Origin: Colius striatus
Taxonomy: Eukaryota; Chordata; Aves; Coliiformes; Coliidae
Assembly: GCF_028858725.1 (NCBI RefSeq)
Contig: NC_084790.1
Location: forward strand, 85,375,506 to 85,439,505
Reading direction: 5' to 3'
Length of the DNA stretch: 64,000 nucleotides
Below, piece after piece: positions 13,601 through 23,412 of this stretch; position 1 is the stretch's first letter, and every line of letters begins with the position of its first letter. The position numbers and the translations under genes are program-made. A model generated the notes under the pieces. It made no database searches and had not been told where the DNA came from. It saw nothing but the letters and a program-made list of their open reading frames with translations.

Positions 13601-16600
13601 GCTACCTCTCCAGGCCACTCATTCCAAAGCTCAGTCATCCTAACATCAGGCAGTACAACTCGCATTTGAAGTACAATGACTATAAAACAAGAAACTAATA
13701 GTGAATTATTCATCTATCATTAGTGTCACTACTAATTTTGTGGCTTTGATGCTGCCATGCTTAGCTTGAATCCACTGAAAGTACACAAGGAACAGCAGTC
13801 TACAGAAAGAACTTGACTTTTTACAAGAACTATCACATGAAATAACATCTTTTTAAAAAGCATGTATTAAAGAATCACCAACCTGACATTTAACCTCACG
13901 CTAGGCACCACTTCCCTTTAAATCATGTTACTACATTAATGCAGCAGTCACATCAGATTGACTTAATTTTTCATTACTTCATTAATTGCCTGTTGGTATA
14001 CCTCAATGAAAATCATCAGCTGAAAAGAACAACAAAGCACTAAAGCATAACCTGCCAACAAGAACTGAAAGTAAACACCAGCTGCATCAAATATATAAAA
14101 AGATATTTATATACTTCTATCACTACAAACCTACCAGTACAGAGTAAGGGATCCTTGAAAACAAAACAGAGTACACTGACATATATTTTTCCTTAACAGA
14201 AAAAAAAATGACAAATAATTATCAGATATTGTGCCCAATGCCACACGTAGGAACATGAAGGTGTCTAAAGAGTAATCTGTCCCAGTGTTTCACCACCATC
14301 ACAAAAAAATTCTCCCTTTAGTCTAAATTTTGCCTCTTTCAGTCTAAAACCACTATGTGTTGTCCTATTACTACAGGCCTTACTACTCAGGATACTGGAG
14401 AAGATGGTAAAGCCTCTCTGTACTAACCCAACTTACAGTCTAACCTATAGGTATGGCTGTGCTTCTGAAGCTCTCCAAATTAAAAACCAGACAAAAAAGA
14501 AAACAGTTTGATGTTTGCAGACATAACATAGAATGTAAGACGGGCTGAAAAATTCCAGAGGTCATACAGTTACATCCTTGTAATTAAAGGTATGAAAATC
14601 ACCATCCTCCAAATAAACGGGAAAGTAGCAATATAATGAAACCTGAACAGTAATCAGGCCAAAGAAATCAGTGGTAAGGCCTCTGCTCAAACATCCAGTT
14701 CACAGTGCAGTCCTAGGACCTGCTGCATCAATCTGAGATTAACTGTGGTGCTGGTGTGTGAAGCCTCTAAACCAGATCCACTCCTGAAAACCTCTATGGA
14801 GCAGTGCTCTTGGAAGCTGTTGAGTCTGAGCTATGCCCAAATTCCCGAGAACTAGAAAAGGAGGCAAAGACACTGGTAGAAATGGCCCCTAAAAGAATTA
14901 TTTCTAACCTTTTCACTAGGAAATGCTTCAAGATAGACACATCAAACAAATTAAGTTTTAAGATGCCTGGAAATATTCCTCTATCAGACTAATTTACTGT
15001 CAGCAGACAGCTCTTTAGCTACAGCCGAATAGTCTACGACAACTTCAGATCATGCAGACTGGCGTTTTATGATACCAAATATCAGCACTCACTCCTCCCT
15101 TACAAACTGCTTTGAAACGCAGGTTTCAGAAAGAACTTAATACTTTCATACATGTTTTAAAAACATTAGACTTACTCTCTAAGGTGGTCTTGTTTCAGCA
15201 CTGAAAACACGCACAGTAATTAAAAACAAATGGTATCAAGCTAAAAGGCCGTGCCAGCAACTACAGATGACGCAGTTTTCTAGGTCTATGTGAAACAAGG
15301 ATTTTTTGCACCTTAAAAAATAAATAAATCTAAATCTGTGCACCAGGCTGCTTGTCATCAGGATGTATTCCTTCCTAAGAGCTGATGGGCAGGGTGAGTA
15401 TTACATTGGACACCTACTCAGAGTTCACAAATACTGAATAATCGTAATCCACTACAACATGATTCATCTCCCACTATCCAAAGATGCTGGGCACTTCAGT
15501 AATACAGCCTGAATGATTATAGTAATTAGAATCATAGAATCATAGACTGGCAGAAGGTGGAAGGAGCCTTTAGAGATCACCTAGTCCAACCCCCCTGCCA
15601 GAGCAGGTCCACCTAGATCAGGTCACACAGGAAGATGTCCAAGCAGGTTTTGAAGCCCTCCAATTGCTCCAGTATTTACAATATAAATGTAAACATTCAG
15701 CTTTTAATCATGGTTCATTATTCCCCTAATTTTTAAGCAGATAGGATTTAAAGTTGAGCATTCTTACAGGTTTTTTTCTTACTTCCCTTTCAGTTATTAA
15801 AAAAAAAACCAAACACACAAAGTCCTCAAAAAAATTCCAGAGTTGCCTAATTTCTACAGGTCTCCAGGATCAAAACCAGTGGCAAAGCAAACCTTCAGAT
15901 CTTCTGCAAAGCTTTCAGCACTTGAGTCATTCTTTTTCCTACCAAAATGAAGTTTAATGCAAAAAAATTAACTACAGCCCACTCCGCCTTCCAAAATTGC
16001 CTTTTTCTCATATTTGAGACTGGGCAACAACACAGAATCACAGGATGGCAGGGGTTGGAAGGGAGCTCTAATGGCATCAGCCCGCTCAGTAAATTTGCAC
16101 TGTGGGAATGCTGACTTGAATGGATTAGGTGGAGGAAAGATGTCAAAGAATAAAAAGCTGCATATAATTTATTGTACCAATTTAAAAATGCACCATATTA
16201 TGGCAACATAAAAGTCGCTCATTTATATGTCTTTCCATTGAAGGCTCATGCACACCATTCTTGAAGCAGTGACTCATTAAAAACTCCAGGGAAGGAACAA
16301 AGTGGAACAGTAAATATCAAGCACATGATTTTCAGCAAGTTCTGTGTTAGTTAACTCTGGTTTAAGTTTTCCATCAGGAAAGAATTGTAACGAATACCAC
16401 TGCTAAGGAGAAGGTTGCATTCTTGGTAGCAACTCGTAAAAGAACCAAACACAAAGGTCTGCCTAAACTGAGAGCTAAGACTCGAAAGTAAACCTCACGG
16501 CTCTTACTCGTAACAATAACTAAAACAATCACCCAGAAAAGCTGTCTTCTCTTTGAATAACATCTGGATATTGGAAAGATTGACAAGTCTGCCACTTGAA

Positions 16601-19600
16601 ATGTAGGAAGCAGTAGATTTAAGAGGTTTTATACGATTTTAGTTCAGCTCCCTTGAGTCTATTCTGTGCAACAAATAAGGATTCACAAAGGAAAAAAAAA
16701 AGCCTGAACACGCAGGAGTGTGAATTTAGACCACCAGGTACTTCCCAAAGGCTGAAACCAGAAAGTTCTCAGCAGACACTCTGGAGCCTGAGGAGTCTTC
16801 ACCTGCTTCATGGAAGAGGAGATCACAATACACCTTTTACAGTAAAAAGCATGAGGCAACCTAAAACTAAACTGCTGGTAGCTTTTCCTTTTACTATCAC
16901 TTATGCATGGATCACATCTCCCTACACTCTTAAGTTGTGTAAGGCTCCAGTGACTTTACCTGCCCAACACTCACGGCTGACTCTGGCTCTTATTATCTCT
17001 CACAGCAGGGGAGTCACAGGCAGCAAGCAGGGATTCTATTCACCATTAGCAAATTGCTGATTACTGACAGATAACTCATAATCAGGGTTTGTGAATGCAC
17101 AGACTAGAATTAATCCCACTTAATATTACCTCTTAAGAAAAATAATATTATAAGAGGAAGACAGCCAGGAAAAGCACAATAGGACCCTCCCAGCAGCCAG
17201 CTCTGGTTTAACCACATGCTTTCACTTTCATTTTCGGATGGGACATCAGGTTTAAGCAATCCCATCTTTTAGCCCAAGTCTGTTGCACCCCAAAAAGCAA
17301 TTCCTCATTAGAATCATGGAATGGTAGGGGTTGGAAGGGACCTTTAGAGATCATCCTGTTCAACCCCCCCTGCCAAAGCAAGTCCACCTAGAACGCATCC
17401 AGGAGGGTTTTGAAGACCTCCAGAGTTTTGGAGTGCCATGCTATGAATCACTCTAGGGAACTAACTTGGCTGAAAAATATACAGACTTATTTTTGTGGAG
17501 TTTTTTCTTTCAGACGGATTAGTTCCTGATTAAACCTACAGTGGATCCAAATAAATACTGGAAGGAATAACAAAAGGGGAGAAGTATTTTGCATCAGTAC
17601 TGCTGACAACACTTCTGCAGTCAGCAGCATTGATTGGTGTTTGACAAATTTTATTTCTCCTTGCAAATTATCTTGTGTTCTTCACAGAAACAGAAGAAAA
17701 AGTTACCTGGACTAAAAAAATCCAACCCAATAAAGAAGATATGGCTGAGTAAAGAAGCAATGCTAAATAATGGAACCACACAAACAGAAATTAACATGTA
17801 CAATAGGGTAGAGAGAGAAAGAAAAGGAGCAAGAACTAGGAAGATCAGAAACAGATGAAGGAAGAGATCAAACTGAAAGGGGAATGGGAGAAGAGCAAAA
17901 CAATGACAAAGAAAGGAGTACAAAGTGTAAAACAAAAAAAAAATCAGAAGAGCAAAAAAGCAGAAAGCAGTGCCATTAAAAAAAAAAAAATCAGATATGG
18001 TATCACGCCTTTATCTTTCTCAGAGCAGAAAGCCAGCAACTCCCCAGCTCTCAAGCAAAGGCTCTGGCCTTCTGATTTGGTGGATTAGAAAACCATTGTT
18101 CCTCAGAAGACCCAACCAAGTTTGGCAGCCCGAAGCATCTTCCTTTGGCAGCTGAGACCAGCAGTACCTGGATTAATTCAGAACACTTCTGTAAAGTACT
18201 ATTCCCACATTGCTTGCAAGAGAGAAAACATACCCAGAAAAGCACTAAAACTCCCACAAACTATTGATTCACATTTCCCTTAAATGTATGTCAAGTGCCC
18301 TTTGTCAACCACAGAAGTCCAGAATCCTAGGGGTTGGAAGGGACCTCTAAGGTCTAGTCCAATCCCCCCTGCTAAAGTAGGTCCACCTAGATCAGGGAGT
18401 TTCCCCCTTTGTCTCCTCTTTTCCAGGCTAAACAGCCCCAGGTCCCACAGCTTTTGCTCTGAACAGAGACATGTTCCACTCCCCTCAGCATCTTGGTGTC
18501 CCTGCACTGGCCTCTCTCCAGAAGTTCCCTGTCCCTCTTGAGCTGGGGAGCCCAGAACTGGACACAGGACTCCAGATGAGGCCTCAGCAGGGCAGAGTAG
18601 AGGGTGAGCAGAATCTCCCTCGACCTGCTGCCCACACTCTCCTTGATGCCCCCCAGGCTGCCATTGGCTTCTTGGCCACAAGGGCACGTTGCTGCTCATG
18701 GTCAGTTTATTATGATCCAGCACTCCCAGGTCTCTCTCCACAGAGCTCCTTGCAGATATTGGTTCCTTGCTGTGGACAACGATTCCTGACAACAAGGTGA
18801 ACCTATCAGACAGCTGTTGCTGGAAGGAGTGAATCTATCCCTCCCACTTCATGTACATCGCTGGTTTTTGAATTTTAATGTCTGTTGCTTGCTTGTCTTA
18901 CAACCACAAATTTTCCTACTATCTTCTCTCTTCATCTTTTTCTCATCTTTCCCTATACTACCGATGTATGTAGAAGTACATCCAAAGCAGCATTCAGAGA
19001 ACAGGATCCTCTTCTCCCTGGGGACCATATCAGACTCATCTTTGCACAAATATGAAGGAGGGGGATAGTTGTTTTGCTCTAGAATACTGCCAATTACCTC
19101 AGTGAAAACAACATACAGCACTTACATGGCTAGGAATGACACTTGCTAACAATCACCTAGTATAAACACTCTAATTTTCCAACAGACAATTGGAAAAAGT
19201 AGCATTTGAAAATAAAGAGTGTCCTGTTTGACAGGTGTAAATTGGCTCCTTTCCACAACAGCCACAAGCTAACATCTTGCTCCTGTCAAAAGCATGACCT
19301 ACACTCAAGCCTCATTAAAACAAGATAGAGTTAAATTGGTATATCACAAGCTTTCAATCTCAGAAATGAACATTGACCTCTATCATTCTATCCCTGCAGG
19401 CAAAGTTATCCAATTCAGGTAATGGCCATGCAGCCAACATCGTCTGACACCATTTGTAAAAATGGGTCTCTCAGGTAAATACAACTTAATGGTAAATTTC
19501 TGCTTCCTTCCAATTACTAAGCTGCACGAGAAGCTGCCTCTAAAAATGTGTCTCATCTAGCTGCCAGGCAAGAGCACCATCTGGTGTACAGTTAGACTTT

Positions 19601-21464
19601 CAACCTGTTTTTGGAGCAGGCTTTTTGTTTGTTTGGGTTTTTTAATTATGTTGCTTGTTTGCAGTTAGGGGTTTTTGTTTTATTGGGGTTTTTAGTTTTT
19701 TGTTGTTTTTTTTTTTTTAAGCAAACTTACTTTGCACTGGATCTAACTCCATGAAATAGGCACAAAAAAGCTTCAAAGCAAGCTATGAACAGCTTCTTTA
19801 CTTTGGTGGGGGAGGGAGGAGAAGTAAAACAATTTAAATTGGTGGGTTTTTATAGATAACTATTTTCCCCTAAAAAAAAAAACAAAACAACAAACAATGC
19901 TGTATTACATGACTTCTCAGAAAGGTCATGGATATGCTGTAATAATTGTTGTCAGGGATCTCAGAGGAAAAAAAAAGCTTCATCAGATGCTGCCAACTAC
20001 GTACCACCTTTACAAGCTTTAAAACCCTTGACAATACCATATCTTCTTGCTAACCTCTGGCTATTCTCCATGCAGAAGTCAAAAATCTTTTGTCCTCCTC
20101 ACTCTTCACAAAAATAACATCTAGGAAATGCTGCTTCATTTACCCTAACCATTTTCCCTCCCAGTTATCTTAACTTTTTCACTCGCAGGCACTCAGGAGT
20201 AGGAGACAGATCACCTACCCAATCTGCTCCTAATTGTGGGGAAAATAAATGTGTGTCTCTGCCTTCCAGAACCTACTGTGCACAAGACACAGCACACAGG
20301 TCAGTCACGTAACACTGTAAACTATACCCCCCTAGAAACTGTATTCTTATTCTTCATTCACTAGTTCGTATTCAAGCTTTGAGAGTTCAGAGTAGCCACA
20401 AATCTGCACCAGTTTGTCACCTTCTGAAAAAAAGCCACAGGACAAACCTTTGACTAACATTCATTTTGAAGGGAGCTCTGCTTTAACCAAAAAATATAAA
20501 TTTAAAGATGGCAATAAAGTTGGCCAGAACAGCTCCCAAATACTTCTAATTTATTAAAGATTGAAAGTGTTCCAAATTTTAGCAGTAACACATCATGGCC
20601 TAATTGAACCTGTTACACAAGTGTTTAGGTGTAGTCTGTTACAACTCTGTGAAAAACTTGGGCCCTTTGCAAGGAAATACTGCTAATATTAAAAGGGTTA
20701 AATAAGACATTCACCTGACAGAAAAGTAGCTGGTCACAATATAAACTGCAAAATCAGTTTAAGTGATGCTCAAAAGGGATTCAGTAATATCAGATTGTTC
20801 TTGTAAGACTGATAATAAATACACCAGCCAATTAATTTCGCAATGGATTGGGGTTAACGTAAGTCAGAAGGAATTATGTTCTGATTTCTGGAGACGTGAT
20901 ACAGATTCTCTCAAAAATACAAACTCTGCTTATACCTACACAACTTGCTAGAGTGAAAAGACAGGCAAAACATCAATTTTATATATTTAGAAACTATTTT
21001 TATGGAACTATTTGTCAAGCTTCTTTTTAAAGTGTAAAAGAGTGGAGATAAAAAAAGCCATACAGTCTAAGAAACTCAACAGCTAACCTACAATTAAGTT
21101 ACAAAAGATGCACAATTCACTGAAGTTTAGTGGAAACATTATACATTGGGAGTCTTTAGCAATTCCAGAAATACCAGAGGCTCTCCAAGAAAAGCACCCC
21201 AAAACAACCACCAACAAGCACACAGGAGGGGAAAAAAGAAAACTGACACTCCAACGCTACAGACACTACCTCTGATCTTCTGTAAACACATGATCAAAGT
21301 TTAGTTCTTCAAAAAGTACTCTCTTACCTGTTTGTTGGCGTGGTAAAGCTAAAAGACAGCAGCTGATTCCAGAATGGGTCATTCTCAGAGATGGGCTCTG
21401 CTCCTGATAGTTTTTTTAGGTATTCATTTTCTGGAAGCTCACTGATGCTGCTATTTGCTCCCAT
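1603..21464 (-). CDS. DYM: dymeclin, N-terminal part (exons 2-6, gene continues left)
   Basis: Dymeclin is a Golgi-associated peripheral membrane protein needed for secretory traffic; loss in humans causes Dyggve-Melchior-Clausen dysplasia. Five coding exons are recognisable on the minus strand: 21464-21328, 13335-13283, 12542-12449, 11202-11069 and 1675-1603. All have AG/GT boundaries and the phase is continuous across every junction. Together they encode about 163 residues, against about 669 in the human protein, so most of the protein lies beyond the left edge. The start is MGANSS, with Gly2 and Ser6 fitting an N-myristoylation signal as known for human dymeclin. The exon contents match human dymeclin in order ([52 protein letters not shown]). 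The first intron is about 12.3 kb and the gene starts in the CpG island near 34 kb. Identification is by remembered family sequence and is very secure. Confidence 0.96.
1722..2250 (-). mobile_element. CR1 LINE 3' fragment
   Basis: About 530 bp including the C-terminal end of the reverse-transcriptase frame. Its 3' tail lies 47 bp from DYM exon 6, in the same orientation as the gene. Confidence 0.95.
2728..2748 (+). repeat. (ATTT)n microsatellite
   Basis: About five ATTT units in a DYM intron. Confidence 0.9.
4721..4910 (-). mobile_element. CR1 LINE 3' fragment
   Basis: Starts ATCACAGAATCTCAAGGGTTGGA and ends in AACAGGGAAGA. It is followed directly by a short tandem repeat (4936-4980). Confidence 0.9.
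4936..4980 (+). repeat. short GTTAGTACT-type tandem repeat
   Basis: Three to four imperfect copies of a 9-12 bp unit (GTTAGTACTGT, GTTAGTACTGTG, GTTAGTACTACG, GTTAGAACTG) just beyond the truncated end of a CR1. Confidence 0.75.
5338..5995 (+). mobile_element. CR1 LINE 3' fragment
   Basis: About 660 bp with a readable reverse-transcriptase C-terminal frame (5390-5737, containing [19 protein letters not shown]) and the tail ATTCTAAGATTCTAT. Confidence 0.95.
7448..8228 (+). mobile_element. CR1 LINE 3' fragment
   Basis: About 780 bp, one of the longest copies here. A frame from 7501 to 7902 encodes the reverse-transcriptase C-terminal region ([19 protein letters not shown]). Tail ATTCTATGATTCTATGA. 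Confidence 0.96.
8505..8901 (+). mobile_element. CR1 LINE 3' fragment, older subfamily
   Basis: About 400 bp ending CCAACCCCAATGATTCTGTG. It resembles the 543-814 copy. Confidence 0.88.
9270..9457 (+). mobile_element. CR1 LINE 3' fragment, older subfamily
   Basis: Runs from AGATACGAGGAAGAAGTGG through the GTGAGGGTGGTGAGGCCCTGG block to a decayed 3' end (TTAGGTCCCTTCCTTATAG). The octamer tail is lost. Confidence 0.8.
9955..10450 (+). mobile_element. CR1 LINE 3' fragment
   Basis: About 500 bp starting in the VQFWAPQ region of the reverse-transcriptase frame and ending CAACTCTTGAGATTCTGTG. Confidence 0.93.
10888..11009 (-). mobile_element. diverged CR1 3' fragment
   Basis: Carries the phrase CCAATCATTAACCTAACACT-type typical of an older CR1 subfamily (CR1-Y-like). 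It stops about 60 bp short of the DYM exon 5 donor. Confidence 0.7.
11069..11202 (-). CDS. DYM: DYM exon 5
   Basis: A 134-nt exon with a TTTTCTAG acceptor and a GTACGT donor. It reads [20 protein letters not shown] followed by [20 protein letters not shown], a highly conserved dymeclin block with a hydrophobic core. It ends in phase 1. Confidence 0.95.
11203..12448 (-). other. DYM: DYM intron 4
   Basis: About 1.25 kb of AT-rich sequence between exons 4 and 5. I recognise no repeat or exon in it. Confidence 0.8.
12449..12542 (-). CDS. DYM: DYM exon 4
   Basis: A 94-nt exon between a CCTAG acceptor and a GTAGGT donor. It reads [20 protein letters not shown] and then [11 protein letters not shown], matching the human block that follows the previous exon. 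Its final AA joins the T of the next exon to give Asn. Confidence 0.95.
12543..13282 (-). other. DYM: DYM intron 3
   Basis: 740 bp between exons 3 and 4. It contains one short diverged CR1 fragment at about 12.76-12.87 kb and nothing else that I recognise. Confidence 0.8.
12764..12866 (-). mobile_element. diverged CR1 3' fragment
   Basis: About 100 bp sharing the phrases CACTGCCAGGCCCATCACT and CACTAAACCAT with the 53.68 kb copy. Old and degraded. Confidence 0.65.
13283..13335 (-). CDS. DYM: DYM exon 3
   Basis: A 53-nt exon between an AG acceptor (13337-13336) and a GTGAG donor. It completes a split serine codon from the previous exon and reads [18 protein letters not shown], close to the human sequence. 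It ends in phase 1. Confidence 0.94.
13467..13668 (-). mobile_element. diverged CR1 3' fragment
   Basis: About 200 bp starting GGAATCACAGAAGCATGAAG. It includes AGGCAGGGCCACCTAGATCA and CAGGATCATGTCCAGGTAGC, an older subfamily than the ATTCTATG-tailed copies. Confidence 0.75.
14278..14400 (-). mobile_element. CR1 internal fragment without 3' end
   Basis: Only a region upstream of the 3' UTR is left (AAATTCTCCCTTTAGTCTAA and TGTTGTCCTATTACTACAGG). Both ends are eroded. Confidence 0.6.
15529..15663 (-). mobile_element. CR1 LINE 3' fragment
   Basis: A duplicated tail (AGAATCATAGAATCATAGAC) followed by about 110 bp of the 3' UTR. Confidence 0.92.
16031..16089 (-). mobile_element. very short CR1 3' fragment
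   Basis: About 60 bp with ACAGAATCACAGGATGGC and GGGGTTGGAAGGGAGC; severely 5' truncated. Confidence 0.8.
17311..17423 (-). mobile_element. CR1 LINE 3' fragment
   Basis: GAATCATGGAATGGTAGGGG to GAAGACCTCCAG, with a short internal deletion after TCCACCTAGAA relative to neighbours. Confidence 0.9.
17685..17990 (+). repeat. purine-rich low-complexity stretch
   Basis: About 300 bp with a strong A/G bias on the plus strand (GAGAGAGAAAGAAAAGGAG, with several A runs). It lies in DYM intron 2 and has no repeating unit. Confidence 0.7.
18311..18756 (-). mobile_element. CR1 LINE 3' fragment with internal deletion
   Basis: About 445 bp. After GTCCACCTAGATCAGG it jumps directly to the TCTCCTCTTTTCCAGGCTAA region, so the middle of the usual 3' UTR is missing. 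The reverse-transcriptase C-terminal region follows. Confidence 0.93.
19617..19722 (+). repeat. T/G-rich low-complexity stretch
   Basis: Runs of TTTGTTTGTTTGGGTTTT and a 14-T tract. It reads as A/C-rich on the transcribed strand of DYM. Confidence 0.75.
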
Positions 21465-21502
21465 CTTCTTTATTTGGCAAATTTCCTTCTAAATTTTCTT
21501 TT
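21328..21502 (-). CDS. DYM: DYM exon 2 (start codon exon)
   Basis: The acceptor follows a T-rich tract on the minus strand, with its AG at 21504-21503. There are 38 nt of 5' UTR, then the ATG at 21464-21462. Coding is 137 nt (45 codons plus 2 nt), ending at a GTAAG donor after 21328. The peptide begins [19 protein letters not shown] and contains [17 protein letters not shown], which is diagnostic of dymeclin. Confidence 0.95.
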
Positions 21503-23098
21503 CTTCAAGGGAAACAAACAAAAAAAAAAGAAGCATTTGTAAAGTTTTTTGTATGAATAAGGAATATAGAGATCCAAAGTCAGCTATCAGTAAAGCTTCA
21601 GTTCACTACCTTGAACAATTACTGAAACACAGAAAGCAGGCACATAGGAAGAGATTAAAAGGGTTTTCTTTCAACAAACTTAGGACAACAGCATCTTCAT
21701 CCAAGGAAGTTAAAAGTTACCGTGCTATATACTTCAGTCATCATCTCATTTGGACTTCTTAAGTTACACTCCACAAGAACACAGTGTCATAATTGTGTCA
21801 ATACCAAGGCTGCTAGCAGAGGGAAAAACTGCAAGGAATTCACAATTGAGACAAGCTATTCAAGACATATTCAATTTATGCAGAGCTAGAAAATGATTCC
21901 TGTTGTCACTAAAGGCAATTCACCAGGCAGGTAATTCCTGCGTGCCATCACTGTTCTACACCTTGAAAGCCTCACCCTCACCAGAGTAGGCCCAGACATT
22001 ATCACTGCTGCAGAGAAAACCTGTCTCCAGTGAGGAAAGCTATTGCTGACCAGCCATCAATCTCCTGATCTCTGTAAAACTATGTGCTTGATTCCAGGCA
22101 ACTGCTTCCAGGGAGGCTAAAGCTAAAAAGTTAAGACATCAGAAATAAAATTGTGTTTTGAAGTCACACCACAGAAGTTGGTAGAGATATGCTCCAAATC
22201 CTCTTTCCATTACTAGCTTGATTTGTGCAAAGAATCAGAAGATTTCAGTTCTACGTGCTGCTTGTCAGCACTTCTCAACTTTAGAAACATTTTTTGTAAA
22301 GAAAAATAGTGTCACAATGCTATTAACTATGTGTCAGGGATGCTCCTAAGTATCTTACATCTTTCAAGTCCATCTGCTTCAATAATCTTCCACATTTTGA
22401 GGAGAAATAACTGTAACATTCTATTAAAAAAGAAACCCCATCATCTAGAGAAGAGTGCTTTGCAGTCAGTGTATTACTGTGTAAGCTACATTTTCACTTC
22501 TGAGCTGGCAGAAGGCTTAAGAACAGGGACAACTGTATTAAAAGACGCAAGATACTACTCAGCAGCAACTCTTCCCTTGGTCTCAACAAAGACACAGGAA
22601 CGGTTTCAAGAATCAATCCAGTGCTGATTCTCACAAACTCGTTATCTTTGCAGAAGGAGTTACTTCCAGAAAAAGACCATGCTAATAGCAGTTAATATTA
22701 ATAAAGAACAATACAAAACCAGGGAAAACATACTAAAAAGAAAAAATACACAGCCAGGACAGATGGAGAGTACAATACAGGATAGTGTTAAATAATAAAG
22801 GTCTTTAAAATGTAAGATACTAAAAAAAAATATAAGGAAAACATTTACTATTTTCTAAATTTTGTTTCTAGGGGACATTGTAGACTAGGAAAATATGACT
22901 CCACACTGCACAGAATTGATTTCCACCACCTCCCTGATGGGCAAAAGCAGACATACAGAAGGGAAAGTCCTGAGAAAGTTAGAAAGACAGGATTCACTGT
23001 AAACTAACACCAAGATAAGAAATCTCAGCTCACTGAAATTCGAACTCCTCGTTAGTAAAGGCCTTGAAGACCCTGAATGCTAACAACTAAGAAGCTGG

Positions 23099-23412
23099 TG
23101 TGCAGACAGCTGCAAACAAGAAGGACTTGGAATGTGGAAAACAGAATTGTTTGCAGCCTGCTCCCTGGCATGGAAATCTACCAGAGATACTGTACAAGTG
23201 TAATCTCAAAGAGGACTTATTACAATATGAAGTGGGGATAGGTCATGAATATGTAATAGGCACTTATGCATACCCCTACCTGTACCCTATAAGTAGCTCT
23301 TTGTTAGACAATAGTGTGTGAGCTGAGCAGAAGTATCTCCCTCGCACCCCTAGTGTAATACATACCTGCTTTATAACCCTTAACCGTGTTACAGAGTTTG
23401 TTCCACACGTCA
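23099..23412 (+). mobile_element. probable solo LTR of an avian endogenous retrovirus (ERVL-like)
   Basis: About 310 bp starting TGTGCAGACAGC. It contains a phrase typical of avian ERV LTRs (ATGAATATGTAATAGGCAC), a TATA-like CCTATAAGTAGCTC at about 23286-23299, and a downstream T-rich R/U5-like end near 23400-23412. No internal gag/pol sequence lies alongside, so it would be a solo LTR. I could not identify a target-site duplication. The family assignment is from memory. Confidence 0.55.

Larger units (their letters stand above)
13336..21327 (-). other. DYM: DYM intron 2
   Basis: About 8 kb. Contains minus-strand CR1 fragments at 13.5, 14.3, 15.5, 16.0, 17.3 and 18.3 kb, a purine-rich stretch (17.69-17.99 kb) and T/G-rich low-complexity DNA (19.62-19.72 kb). 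From 18.8 to 21.3 kb I see no gene or repeat other than that low-complexity run. Confidence 0.8.

Noticed and set aside
18280-18795. 171-codon minus-strand frame
   Set aside because: Falls within a CR1 copy; it is not a host gene.
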